From Mytilus edulis (Eukaryota > Mollusca > Bivalvia > Mytilida > Mytilidae): a stretch of 64,000 nt of DNA. The notes beneath the pieces were generated by a model. The model saw nothing but the letters and a program-made list of their open reading frames with translations, made no database searches and was not told the origin of the DNA. Location of the stretch: NCBI RefSeq assembly GCF_963676685.1, contig NC_092344.1, positions 41,050,589 to 41,114,588 of the forward strand, given 5' to 3'. Each line of letters starts with the position of its first letter. Within the stretch, counting starts at the first letter, position 1. Below are positions 13,701 through 24,884 of the stretch, piece after piece. The position numbers and the translations under genes are program-made.

Positions 13701-15575
13701 TCATCCCAATTCTTTTTAGTATTTGCAAAATACAGATTGAAAATACAGAAAATTCTGAATTGTTGAAAAATATAGGAAAATTCATATCTTACCATAGCTT
13801 TGACTCCTTCTGGATATAAGAACCTATTGTAAATTGAATCAACTGTGTCGTTTGGTGCAACATAGCATTTCTTCTGGAGTAAGATTGGTCCTGTATCTAA
13901 CCCATCATCTGCCCAGAACACAGAGAAACCTGCTGAGGGATCTCCTTGAATCAATGTCCTATCAAGAAAAAAATATGCATAAATCATTAAAGGAACATGG
14001 ACTTTATTGTCTGCAGTGTTTGGAGAACCATTACTGCTTGTAGGTGCATACAATCTATGCAAATAGCAAAAGACTATGTTAAATGTACCTGTTTTGTAGC
14101 TCAATAAAAATGACTGATTCTTACAATTGTTTTCTTTTTATTTTGCATAATCTGTCCCATAACAAATGTTTTTTTATTGTCATGATTTTATACTTAAAAT
14201 TTCTACATTAGTTCTCAGCTGATATTCTAGTGCAAAGATGCCATACCGATATGTATCAAGTTCTAGAATTTTTTTTGTCTGATCGCCATTTTTTATTACA
14301 TTATTCACTGCATGTGGTTTATTATCATGATTACTTGGGTCAAACATGATTTTTGGGTTTTATTTTTGTATTTCTTTCGTTACTGATTTAGGTCTTCATG
14401 AAGAAAAGATTACAAGTTAGAATTTCACTATTTCATCTAATTTTATCCTAAAATCAGAGAAAATGTCTCATTTTAAACTTTCCATCTAAATGTAAAATGC
14501 AAAACAAATACACTACATGTCCATGGAGAGAGTTGGCACAGAGTGGTTCTTTCTCTCATCATAAGTACCGGTACTCAGCAGCAAATTATCATAAATGAGC
14601 AGGTCAAGATAAGACTTAAATCAAATTGGCATATGTTTATGGGCTTTGCTCATTGTTAAAGGCCATAAGGTGACCTATAGTTATTAATTTCTGTGTCATT
14701 TGGTCTCTTGTGGATAGTTGTCTCATTGGCAATCATGCTGTATCTTCATTTTTATACATAGCATATGTATATTTAATTGATAGATTCCATACCAGTTTAT
14801 GGCTGAGGCTCCTCTGTGTCTAGGTAATATAGAGGGATGGTAGATAATAGATTTGCTCTTTGGGAAGTTGATCACATCCATAGGTATAAACTGTGAACAG
14901 AATGGTAAAACATTGAGGTCTGCCTTTACTGACTTGTATTCCTCCAAGACCTCTGATATTGCCTGTTTCTTTAACTGCCATCGTTTGTATTTAAAGACAG
15001 GTATGCCATCAGTTGATGCTGCTAATGCTGAAAGACAGAATATTAAAATGTAATTAATTATTGCAATTGATTTTTTCAGATACAGAACTTTAAAATACAG
15101 ATCCTCTTTCCACTTTCTGCATACAATTGCAAGGATCTGACAATCCCTTTCAACTATCTGTTTATTGGACAATTTCTCAGCACAGTAGAGTGATATGAAA
15201 ATTTATCGCTAGAAACTAAGGGCAAACATGTTGTCGAAGTAATTAACAATGTTGTCATATGTCAAATAGCAATAAACAGCAATAAACAGCAATAAACAGA
15301 CTATCATAGGTCATCTCAACTCGATTGCTTTCTTCCTTTCGCAGTACAGTCTCAAGGGAGAAAATCAATCTTGTTGAGACGACCAATGAAAATCTATACA
15401 TATCCACAAGTAATACCCAATGCTTGTTAATAATTATCTCTTCCTTACCCAAAGGATCAGGTTTCCCATTGACATCAGGTACAGTAAACACTCCTACAAT
15501 ATGGTGGCCATCTTTCTGGAGGAGTCTGTAAACATCCGCTCCAAACATACTTTGTCCAATTATTGCAATCCTCAT
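596..15575 (-). CDS. ALDH1L1: 10-formyltetrahydrofolate dehydrogenase (ALDH1L), 5' part, 15 coding exons
   Basis: This cytosolic folate enzyme oxidises 10-formyl-THF to THF and CO2 with NADP+. Exons, 5' to 3' on the minus strand: 15575-15449, 15027-14793, 13958-13793, 13371-13267, 12309-12220, 11468-11334, 10739-10611, 10126-10041, 5458-5311, 4788-4669, 4173-4111, 3773-3709, 3393-3243, 2673-2603, 701-596. They sum to 1797 nt, or 599 codons, with all phases agreeing. The order is formyl-transferase-like hydrolase, acyl-carrier-like linker, then aldehyde dehydrogenase, colinear with the vertebrate protein of about 902 residues. The last third, with the catalytic Cys and Glu of the ALDH domain, lies left of the window. 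The protein begins directly at MRIAIIGQS with no mitochondrial presequence, so it resembles ALDH1L1 rather than ALDH1L2. Invertebrates may have a single gene, so the 1L1 suffix is tentative. Confidence 0.96.
951..2352. repeat. Dispersed repeat with internal ~160-bp tandem units (two overlapping copies)
   Basis: The block begins with CAGCTGCACCATGAGCGCAT and ends with a CAGACGGACGGACG-rich stretch followed by ACGTCCCGTCAAAATTTTGA and GGGCGTATAAA. Between these lie about seven degenerate units of the type GTTTTAAGCAATAATCATAA ... GATACGGCGCGACATGTAAA. A second start sequence at about 1750 shows that two copies overlap. ATACGCCCG near the start and GGGCGTAT at the end are short inverted termini. 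The same repeat occurs at 7905-8962. Open frames here are products of the tandem units, not genes. It sits in ALDH1L intron 14. Confidence 0.85.
5311..10739 (-). CDS. ALDH1L1: ALDH1L exons 7-9: carrier-protein-like linker domain
   Basis: These exons encode residues 287-407. The motif [14 protein letters not shown] places Ser349 where mammalian ALDH1L1 carries Ser354, the 4'-phosphopantetheine attachment site that hands the formyl group from the hydrolase to the dehydrogenase domain. Exon 9 continues the helical carrier fold ([15 protein letters not shown]). Exons 8 and 9 are joined by a phase-2 junction that rebuilds an Arg codon. They are separated by a 4.6-kb intron filled by dispersed repeats (6.7-9.9 kb). 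Seeing the modified Ser conserved supports a functional three-part enzyme. Confidence 0.94.
6720..7904. repeat. Compound dispersed repeat, copy 1, 5' part
   Basis: From 6727 (GTTGCTCCGCAGGGCGCAGC) the sequence matches 55700 onward over hundreds of bases, including TGAACCCTGAACGGTTAAGG and the 35-bp tandem array. It lies in ALDH1L intron 8 and is interrupted at 7905 by the repeat described at 7905-8962. The empty stretch before it (about 5.5-6.7 kb) shows no gene or repeat that I can name. Confidence 0.85.
7281..7591. repeat. 35-bp tandem repeat, 9 copies, dimeric order
   Basis: Nine head-to-tail 35-bp units follow the pattern AATTGAAAATTTCTTGCTAT then TGCACAATACTGTGC. Each contains the inverted repeat GCACA/TGTGC. 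From the fourth unit on, two variants alternate (AAAATTTC with GCACAAT, and AGATTTC with GCTAAAT or GCTGAAT), so the working unit is about 70 bp. A shorter, decayed version is at about 56245-56430. Confidence 0.9.
7905..8962. repeat. Second copy of the 951-2352 type repeat, inserted in the compound repeat
   Basis: It begins AATAAACAGCTGCGCCATGA and ends at GACGGGTGTATAAA, the same termini as at 951-2352, with four ~160-bp internal units and a GACAGACGGACAGACA microsatellite at 8863-8907. The compound repeat resumes at about 8965 with TCTTAAGTACATTTTTAGAT, so this copy was inserted into it or recombined with it. Confidence 0.85.
9036..9226. mobile_element. 191-bp Harbinger-type MITE
   Basis: The ends are inverted copies, about 40 bp long, beginning GGGCTATTCCAGAAAAAAAT. 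The element is flanked by TAA at 9033-9035 and 9227-9229. Undisturbed copies of the surrounding repeat read ACTAAGTTTAATTTTGG across this point, so the empty site is known. A 3-bp TAA duplication with GGG-starting ends fits PIF/Harbinger. There is no coding capacity; open frames across it are spurious. Confidence 0.88.
9227..9900. repeat. Compound dispersed repeat, copy 1, 3' part
   Basis: This stretch matches 56560-57480, with units containing GGACCAAAACTCCCAAAATC and AAACCTTGTGTTTAAATTTC about every 180 bp. It breaks off near 9900, before the terminal GGTCGTATAAA seen in copy 2. It is intronic in ALDH1L. Confidence 0.85.
11334..15575 (-). CDS. ALDH1L1: ALDH1L exons 1-6: formyl-THF hydrolase domain
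   Basis: These exons encode residues 1-286. The start at 15575 gives the conserved [12 protein letters not shown] opening, a Rossmann-like strand. Exon 2 carries [10 protein letters not shown], whose His falls at residue 106, and exon 3 carries ADDGLDTG, whose Asp falls at residue 142. These equal the catalytic His106/Asp142 numbering of the mammalian enzyme. Exons 4-6 hold the C-terminal part of the hydrolase fold ([27 protein letters not shown]). Splice donors and acceptors are canonical (for example GTAAGG after 15449 and CAG before 15027). A TTGTAG acceptor ends at 15591, so the 5' UTR probably continues in an upstream exon that I did not find. Confidence 0.95.
12055..12195 (+). repeat. 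Dispersed repeat fragment linked to the Penelope-type RT family
   Basis: The stretch GGTCCTCAATGCTCTTCAAC ... GATATGAGCGTCACTGATGA ... GGTACCTTTGATAACTATT is found inverted at 30090-30240 beside a reverse transcriptase relic. It is therefore likely the 3' end of that element. It lies just past ALDH1L exon 5 (downstream intron). Confidence 0.75.
14650..14756 (-). repeat. SINE-like dispersed repeat fragment
   Basis: Read on the minus strand it contains CCAATGAGACAACTATCCAC and AGACCAAATGACACAGAAAT, shared with 31225-31290, 40990-41035 and, more weakly, 59390-59430. It is a short dispersed element inside ALDH1L intron 2, and I see no promoter boxes. Confidence 0.75.
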
Positions 15576-16263
15576 TTTGTCGTACCATGACTACAATTTA
15601 AGAACATATTCAACTGTTTTACAGTTAAGAGAAAAAATATAATGATTTATACAGCTGATATATATGGTTGTTTGTTTTACACTTTGATTTGAACCATACC
15701 CAATACCAGTGAAAATTAAATTTTGTTCTTTTATTTGGTACTTTTCATAAAATTTCTTTTAAACCTCAATGACCATGATGACAAATGGACACCTTTAAAT
15801 TATGGTATTCTGAAAAAATTTTAAAGATTTTTCAGAATGTTTTTATACAGCTGCTTTCCATTTATGGTAGCTGTAATCAAGGCAAAATGCTATACAAAAA
15901 AATCCATATAAACATGCAATATGACTTTACATTTAGAAAAACAACAAGATCGTGTATGCTGTATTGATTGTGTGATAAGTGAGGTATGTGGTTGAGTATC
16001 TGTGCTTGTCAATCACACTTTCAGCCTCACCACTGGATAGCAGCTTGCTTTCAATACTAGGGAGCAAATTGTTTAAGTTTTGAAATTCTCTGCCAGTTAT
16101 ATTAATTTTCTTATGAGATAAGAATAATGTGTGGAAATATGGAATCTTCCTCGAGGCAGCATATATCAAATGGTAATCATATGATCCAAAAAAGAATCAC
16201 AGCGTCTATGAAGAGACTAGGCCCCAGAAGATGGGATCCAGACCCATGGATGTGTGGACACAC

Positions 16264-16433
16264 CATACCCGTAGCCAGGGGGGTTCGGGGGGGTTCATCC
16301 GAACCCCCCCTCCTTGAAATCTAATAAGCACTGTTAAAGTCAACGTTTTGTTCAAATTGTGACTGATAAAGTCGAGTTCATGAATCCAACGAACCCCCCC
16401 CCCCCCCCTTTGAAATTCCTGGCTACGGGCCTG
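16264..16433. mobile_element. 170-bp MITE, CCCGTAGCC family, 5-bp duplication
   Basis: The ends are CATACCCGTAGCCAGG and CCTGGCTACGGGCCTG (inverted), flanked by CACAC at 16259-16263 and 16434-16438. The interior has poly-C/poly-G runs and GTTAAAGTCAACGTTTTGTT, shared with the copy at 35376-35509. It is non-coding. Confidence 0.88.
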
Positions 16434-16899
16434 CACACCACTGATCCCTGTAAACTTAGTCCCCAGATATTGGTTAAATAGCTTCACTGTCTTGAAGATG
16501 AATCAGAAGAAGTGAAAGAGTACAGAAGTAAACCCTGACAAAAAATCAGGGTAGATAGACCTTGTTAGCTCAGTTGCAGCAATTGTCTATAAACTAAAGG
16601 ACATTCTGACAGAAAATCCAGACCTCATCATTAGAGATTCAGCTTTAGACTAACAACCCCAACTTGTAAATAAATGAGTAATATACCAATGGGAGTCCTG
16701 GACACAGATGCCCTATCTAAATATACAAGAGTCAATGTATTAATTCAAGCCTACATATATTGATATTTATTTTCTTTCAACCTTAATGAAGGACATTAGA
16801 CATGTTAGAACAGTGTAAGTGATGCCACTCAAATTCTAATTTGCTCTGTTTGGTTGTAAAAAAGATTTTGAATTGATTTTAGATTTATTTGGTTGAGGT

Positions 16900-17156
16900 A
16901 TCATGTTAGAGCAAACCTAATTGTCCCTTTCACATAGAGACAAGGGTATACTAATAAATAAAAGCTATGTTACTGAAACAGTAATTAAGTTAAATATACT
17001 ATAATGTCTAACTTTAGCATACTGTTTTATTGTTCTACTTTATTGTATTTGTAAATTGTAACTTTATATTGTCATATAAGTATATGCACTATGCCCCTTG
17101 AGGGTACCTCTTATGGAAATAAAAGATATTCTATTCTATTCTATTCTATACTAAAT
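16900..17156 (+). repeat. Probable LINE 3' tail with (TTCTA)n
   Basis: The sequence CCTTGAGGGTACCTCTTATG GAAATAAAAGATA is followed by a short TTCTA pentamer run. A TGGAAATAAA ending with a simple-repeat tail is typical of truncated non-LTR retrotransposons. No reverse transcriptase frame is visible, so this is a 3' fragment or an unrelated look-alike. Confidence 0.5.
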
Positions 17157-17159
17157 ATT

Positions 17160-20100
17160 AAATGGCCACCAAAAGCAATGAAAAAGAGATTTGGAATGAA
17201 TATGGCGTTTTTAATGCATTAAATGGATGAAACATAAACTAAAGCCAATTATGATCACTTTTCCAAGAAAACCCAAAACTTATTTAGCTCATAATCAAAC
17301 TTTTCACTCTCGATTTACAAAAAGTGATAGGAAGAGAAAGAAAGTAATACTACTGTAATAATTTTTGCAGACCAAGTGGTATTAATCATGTCACAAGTGA
17401 CAGCTTGGGGTATTCCTATACAAACAGTTATCCCCCAAAGGGCAATTAACATCTATTTGATCACTCTTAATTGTCTATTGTCTGACTTGAAAGGATTAAA
17501 AGTGATATATTTTTTATGATCATAAGCGGTTATTAAAATTCAAAATTTAGGACATGGCTTTGTCGAGAAACGAGAAAAATAACATCCTCAAAATAATTAT
17601 AGTGTCGCGGGAACAAAATATAGCGTCGCGGTCCAGCGACGCTAAACAACCTGGGGAGAACACTGAAATATAAACGTAAACAAAGCGCTGTCAACCCCAT
17701 TTTTCCCTATTTCCTTCTGCCTTAAAACTCAGTTTTCTTCTGACTTTTTTTATCTCTTCCTTCCTTCATGTTTTAGCAATGATAATCAATTATTGGCATG
17801 AACAGGGAAAAGAAAACAGTAACTGACACTCCTCCCTTTTTTGCACTAACCGAGGCCAGGGTATGCATTTTATTCTCCAAGTAGTAAAAACTCATTCAAC
17901 AGCATCTTAATTGCGGTTTTTCATACACATACTGTATCTTTGGCTTAAAGGTTGTTTAGCGGTAGTATCGCACAGTTTTTCCATAGTCGCATGGAAAATT
18001 TTGCACAGCTGATTTGAGGTTGATTCAAAGTCGCACATTATTTTTGTTTTTGTTACCTATTAAATATCTCAAATGAATTTAATCTAGATATTGACCTTGT
18101 TTTTCCGTTATCTATCTTACCTGTGATGTTGAGAATAATCGGACTAACTGTCGAGAAGCGAACATATTTATCTCTGAAGTTTATTTAAGATCGTGGCAGG
18201 CCTTGGAGTTCAAAAGTCATGACCTAATTTTTGTCTGGTTTCCGGTTTAAACAGGGTTAATTTTCCTTATCTCTTACATATCTTATACGGTACCAGTAAA
18301 TTACCTTTTATGGACATATGCTACTTATGATTGGAGTATGAACTTTGCGTAAAACTTGTATAACAGTCAAAGATCAGACTCAAGCTACGTCTCTCGAGTC
18401 TTTTCTGCAACACATTACAATGCTCACAAGTTACTATTGTGGGATGGACCCCATTTTTTAAATATTTGTTTCTTGTGTTGTTATCTTAGATATATTCTAG
18501 TTTTTGTGCAAAAAGTGTTTTATAATAAAAATTTCGATAAGTGATCATAAGATGTAATCAAATTCGAAGTGTTATATAAGTTCAATATTGGCTTTAATAT
18601 AATTTAAGTCAGTAAATCAAAAGGTATTGACATTATTTGAATTATTTAGAACTTTTAGAAAAATGCAGATAGAGCTCAATATTTGTTTACATGTCTTTGT
18701 CTGTTGATATTTTATACAATATGGTTTATTAATGCTTTTAACACATATGATTATGTCTATAGATGGTCTAGTTGTTGCTTAATTTAGATCATAAAAACTC
18801 CACATTTATGTAGGATTGTCAAAATTATATAAGTCTCTCAGTTATTTAAAAAATCACACATTACAATAAATAACTTTGCTCGTAATGGGCTCTGTTGTTT
18901 ACATCTTAAAAGAATACCATTATCTCAAATGATTTTTCCATCTGTATTTTCAATGTGTTCCAAATTCTTGTTATTCTCCGAAGTTAATATCATATATGTA
19001 TTAACTTTAAAGTGGTATTAGCAACGAGATATAAAATGATATATAAAATAAAAAATGAAACATGTATTATTTGTTCAATCATTGATGAAAGTGAAATTTA
19101 ATTCGCTTTTAGCAGCCAGTTTTATTCAATTTTAATTTTATCAAACTAAGCTGAGAAACATTGCTGATAAATTATTCACTTGTAAATGAATAATTCAACC
19201 TTGAATTCATTTTTTTGTGAACTGCAATTTAATCCCTTAGCCTGAATAAAGCATGTTCAGCTATAACAATAAAAATAAATGTCAACATTGAAATGATGAT
19301 GTATTTGATTGACCGATTTGATCCATAAAGACTATCTCATTCTTATACAGATTAAAACGATAAACATATATTTTCAAACTTTAATATAAGATCAAACAGA
19401 CCTAGAAAAATCATATTGCACGAGTTCGTTATCTATTTATATATATATTTTGTTTATATCGGGTTATATGACAGTCGGCAGTCTTCGGAGGTCACTTCTA
19501 TGGTTAATTAAATGGTGTTTAGACGAAAGGACACACGAAATTTTGATACATATTATAGAGCATATCATGTGCATAATTGTAAATTGATTTTTTGTACTTT
19601 TATAATTTAGATATATGTATTAGTATTGTTATATAAAATACTAGAATTAAAGTAAAATCGGTGAACATGAATTTTTCAGATAATACCTTTTTATTTGTTA
19701 TCTTGCTATGATGGATATTTTGACAATTCAAGTTTTATTTTAATATAAATTTACTTACAGATAAGTGTTAAAATCTATCAGCAAAACGTTCATGCAGATA
19801 ATGGCAATTTACAGAAATTCATATTGCCAGGAAAAAAACGGTGATGAGGTCTCAATTTGATAACAGAAAAATAGACGAAATTAAAATTTCATTGCAAATC
19901 CAAACAACTAAAAAAAATGCTCCGAAAGTGGTACAGCATTTCGAAAATTCTAGATAATATATTCATGTTTTATCAAAACTAATTGCTCTCTTTACTTAGA
20001 ACAAGAGTAAAGATAAACCTGACATATCTTCGTAAAAAAACCGATTCCTTCATGATTGTTTTGTATATTTGTATGGATGAGGTGAGACGTGACTTAATTG

Positions 20101-21880
20101 TTTAATTAAATTAAAGAGTCACTGATTGATCTAAGAATTCATTAAGTTTCAAAACAAGTGGTCGTAGATTTTTAAACACCGAGTTTGATTCTTAATCCGC
20201 ATTACATGTGCCCCAATTCTGAGAAGATGCGTTGTGATTGGACGAAAGAGACACACCTCCAGGACAACAAAAATATGGAGCCATTTGTGTACTAAAAATA
20301 TAGGAGTTGTTTTTACAGCATAATAAAATATAAAAACTATTGACCGGATTAATTTTTTTTTATTCCTCAGACCTCAGTTTCTAACTCGCTACCTATGTTC
20401 GCAACTTTTTTTTAACTTATGAATACAACGAGAAAAGTTAAACAATTAGCAAACGAGAAGAATATAAGCGGCTCATTTACTGGGTCAAAATGCATTATCA
20501 TGATGAAACAGTTTCGTTATATATAAACCTTTAGTAATAATTCGCTGAATAAAGCACTTCGTACACTTCTTTTTAAGCGAGAATGAAATATACGGTCACA
20601 ATGTTATACAACATCTAGAGCTGATGAGGGAAGTTTTTAACGACCTTGACTGGCTATACCTTATACAGCTCTTGCACAATCGGCTCATAGAGCTGAGTGG
20701 ATCGTAACCCTTGGCTAGCGAAGATGCTGCTACATGTGAATAACCCATTTATATTTGAAAATAATTGAAATAGTATTATTTAAAAAAAAAAGAGGGATGG
20801 GAACGGGGAACCCCACATGATGAATGACAGGAAAGTATTTGTAAAAATAAAGTTAACGATTAACATTTAATTCCAATTGATGGTAACGGTAGCTAGCTAT
20901 AAACGGGCGTTTGACGCTTGACGATATATAAGGGCATCGAATATCCATACCCTCTATTAATAGACAGGTTAGTTACCTAGTTTAGCGAAACTACAATTAC
21001 TATTACAAAATAGTGTTTGAACAACACGATCAACATGCACATATATATAATTATATTGTCTAAATCATAATTAATATTTCTCTAGCTAAATCTGAAAATA
21101 AACCAGACAAACTTACAATGAAATTGTCCTATTTATGAAAATGTCCTGTCAAAAGCCCTGCACAAAACAACAGTACACACATAGGTGAGTATATGGTACA
21201 GTAAACACAGTAAACAACTTATCTAGGCGTCCCAATTTCCAACTTTCAACTCTTCTTCGTCACCTCAGTGTTATCATATGTCATTTATCAGACTGAGAAC
21301 AGGGGGAGGAAAATCGGGGTGTACATCCTTCAAGTGTAATAATTATACTCTTATCTACTGGTTTAAGTTGTTCAAAGTGTAATCCCCTTAGCGGTGACAA
21401 AAGACACAATTATGTGGTAATCCATTAAGATAATGTGGTCATCACTCAAAATATAATATAACAAAAGAAAATAATAATACCTTGGTAAAAAACACTTTGA
21501 AAAAGACGATATGTTATAATATCCCATATAAGCCGTTTGGAAGAGAGATCATGCTTTGGTCGTTTTAACTGATTACACATTTTATTTAGTATGTTTCAGT
21601 CGATGATAAGTTTTTTAGCAATTTGTTTATTTGCATGCATTAGATACATTCAAGTATATAAATGCTTCGTTAGCAAAATATGAAAAACGAAGCCATGTCA
21701 TATATGATGCATGTGCAACATGTGTAATGTGTACCTCTTTTTATAGTTTATATCATTGCAGAGATATAATTTCTTCAAACATATGTGTCCTTGATTATAG
21801 TCATGAATGCAACCAAACAAAGTCATATTATTCATAAGTATTAAATCCAATTGCAGATATACAAAATCCACACAGGCACC
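17160..21880. other. Intergenic stretch without recognisable genes
   Basis: About 4.7 kb of AT-rich sequence upstream of ALDH1L. The open frames are short and show no family resemblance. The one feature I can support is a GC-rich hairpin at 17612-17645 (TAGCGTCGC / GCGACGCTA). It could hold ALDH1L 5' non-coding exons or promoter, but nothing decides this. Confidence 0.5.
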
Positions 21881-21883
21881 GTT

Positions 21884-21953
21884 GTCTCAGAAAAAAAATC
21901 CTATATACGTGTTTTATTATGAACGGTATATATAGGACTTTTTTTCTGAGACA
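21884..21953. repeat. 70-bp foldback
   Basis: Arms of about 25 bp (TCTCAGAAAAAAAATCCTAT and its inverse ATAGGACTTTTTTTCTGAGA) surround a short loop. It resembles a tiny MITE or a solo terminal hairpin. No target duplication is obvious. Confidence 0.8.
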
Positions 21954-22768
21954 AGTGCATCCGCATATTTATAATTAGGAATATACATGCAACAAGTATA
22001 ATTATACTAGATAGATATGTATTATACTTCAGAATGTCGATGTAAGGAGATACTATTGTCAAGGTTAAGCACCAACTACGTATCATACGTAGTACAGCTT
22101 TATCAAAAACAGACGTATACCAGATAATTTTCAGTAAACATGAGATTGTTATTATTCATCTACTTCTATATTTTAACTTATTATTTCAAGTGTCATATCA
22201 TCATCATCAGACTCATAGGCGTAGCATGCCGATAAATAATGGTACGGTTTCGGCAAATTAGACATATGGGACACGAAGTGGCCCATCCAGCCTCGCATAG
22301 CGAGGCTGCATTACGGCAGGGGGCATGGGAGCCGCTCAAGGCACCCAGAAGCTCTGGGGTTTATAACGTTAAAATCCTGTGTTTCCTGGCACTAAAAATG
22401 TTTTTGAACAGCAGCATTTTTTACAAGACAATTTGAAAAAAAATGAATGTCTCTGTCTTGCAGGTTTTGTAGTTTGTTTTCTATTTTTGTGTCATTTACA
22501 TAGCAAGATTGGTAATGAGAACAACACTGTCATACTATACCTCGCGACAAATCATTGTGCAAAATTCATGATTTACAAGTGATTTCTGTCAGTTTATTTA
22601 TTATAAGATCTTACTATTATTATTTTTAAAATAAAACAATCAAAGTGCGGCTACTGAGCAACTTTTGAGCTATAGTGAATAGAAAAATGAATAAGGATCG
22701 GGAATGGGTAAAAAAACTACAACAATCCTCACACACTGCATGCATGGGATAAACTGCAGCCAGTCTGG

Positions 22769-23002
22769 TAGTCCTATAATATAAGACTTCCGAGGTTCAT
22801 ATCATTTACATTCAACGTTTTTTAGCGGATATTTTGTTTACTAGTCAATGTTGAACCCGAATTCGGATAGTATCTGATTTTTTTTATTATCAAACCCCAA
22901 CTCGGGTTAAACATTGATAGTAAAAAAATACTTGATAAAAAACGTTGAGTGCATGTAAATGATATATGAACCTCAGAAGTCTTTTATTATAGGACTGCCG
23001 GC
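22769..23002. repeat. Foldback element, ~100-bp arms
   Basis: The left arm begins AGTCCTATAATATAAGACTT, and its inverse ends the right arm at about 23002. Both arms share GAGGTTCATAT, CATTTACAT, CAACGTTTTTTA and the AACCCGA segment near the centre. The arms are about 85-90% alike by eye. It has no coding frame and would form a long RNA hairpin if transcribed. Confidence 0.82.
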
Positions 23003-24884
23003 CCAGAAACAACGTGTTTTGGGGGATGCACACTTTTCTAGACCCCATTACACACAGAAGAACTAAAATTGAAAACAAACAAGAAAAACAAAGGTTCCTG
23101 ACTTGGGACGGGCGCAAAATTGCGGCAGGGTTAGCATGTTATATGTTTTAATGAGAACGTTCAAGACAATCACTTAAGTCGACACTAGGGGGTCATCTTG
23201 ACCTGGTAGGATATAATTATTTTAAATGATCATGCAGCGACTGTCAAGATGAAGAACTGAAATAAATCACTGTGTTCTTGATAATTTGTATCTTGTTTAT
23301 ATGTATTGTGTACGATTTTGTTATATGCACATTTACTAGAGAGCCTGTCGCAATTACCGTGATTTTTACCGTCTTGCAAGAAGGACCTCCTTACGCTTCT
23401 GGAGCACCTTTAGTTGCACCAGTTTTTTTAGGGGTCCGTGTTTCTAATTTGATTTAATAGTTTTCAATGTTGAATGGTGTTGTTTGTCCTTGTGTGTCTT
23501 ATTTGTTCTCTGGTTTGTTTTTTGTCCCTTGATAGCGATTCTTTTTTAAAAATACAATGTACTTTCTACATAAATTCTATACCATTCCTACAGTTTTTCT
23601 AAATTATTGTAATAAACAATGAAAAGAGTAAATCGGCGGTCTCACGAAAAGCGCCTCCTGCTGGAGTATAGATATGTGAAATAATGATGATTTATGCTCG
23701 GGTTTTATGTTACGGAAGGGCACTCAAAGAAAGGCACAGTGCAAAAAGGGGTATGAAGCCTTAGAGGTCTTACGAAGTCCCGAGCATAACCAATCCCGAC
23801 TTTTAATGAACAATTCCGGAGTCCCGATAAAGGTTATATCCCCTTTTGAAATACGGTATCTTACATGATAAAAAAAAGCCCTCACCTTTGATTTCAATTG
23901 ACATTATGCGCGAAATATTTGCAACTGTACGTTAAGAAAATAAACAATCAATCAACTGATTTTGAACTTGACTTGTGGTGGTTTTATTAAAAAAAAAAAA
24001 AAACAACGAGTGAAATCATTACATATATCTTTTACCTGCAAACCTAAGGATATGGCATTGTGCAAACAACAATATTACTATTTCCAATTGTTTTGAGGTT
24101 TATATCTACAACATCTGGAATCAAAACTTGCAACAATTAATAAAAAAAAAAGTGCTAGCTTCTTCGACCTTGAAAATGTTTCCAAACTGATTCGTTAAAC
24201 TTAAAGAGCTAGTAACATCATGTGGAGATTTTCCGAATTAGCTGGCGATTGTTGCTGGCTATAGCATTCTTTAGATTATCCATCAGTTTCAGTTTACTCA
24301 GTCTGTGACAGATTGGAGCATGAACCAATAACAACATCCAACATTATCCGCAACAGCATCTTTAACAATTTCGATAATTAATCATTAATTGGTAATCAAT
24401 AAACTGATTACGATACTGCGATTACGTACATTGACATGTTCAGTACTTTTAATGTTGAAAGACTTTTTATTTTCTTTCTTTAAGAAAACAGGCAGAGGTA
24501 AATGTAACACATTTATTGTATGGAAATTTGCACACTATATTCTAGCATATTTTTTTTTTAAATATTTTGATTTTTTTGGTACGGTTTTCCGTACCTGCAG
24601 TAAAAACTGGTACGGTCGGGACCGTACCAACTGTACCGTGTGCTACGCCAGTATGCCGTACAATTTTTAAGTAACACTATAGTTTATATAATGTACCGCT
24701 GGTCAACTTCTTTGATAATGTAATAGAGAGCTAGAGCGACAAAAATGTTTGAAAGTCGCAGTCAGGAGCGTAGCTGCCGTTAGGCACTTTAGGCACGTGC
24801 CTACACATAATTTTTTCACAAATATTTTTTTGTTAAAAAAAATAATAAACAACATTATCTGTAGATGAAAGCCAGTTTAGTTGT
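23003..24884. other. Intergenic, no gene seen
   Basis: Short frames only. A stretch at 23755-23855 has TCCCGA-type words (GTCCCGAGCATAACC, GGAGTCCCGATAAAGG) also found in the 52.1-52.7 kb foldback, so it is probably a relative of that repeat. TGGTACGG words cluster near 24580-24650. Confidence 0.5.

Noticed and set aside
13834..15053. Plus-strand frames at 13834-14043, 14853-15053 and 15325-15531
   Set aside because: They are antisense to ALDH1L exons with confirmed homology and splice sites.
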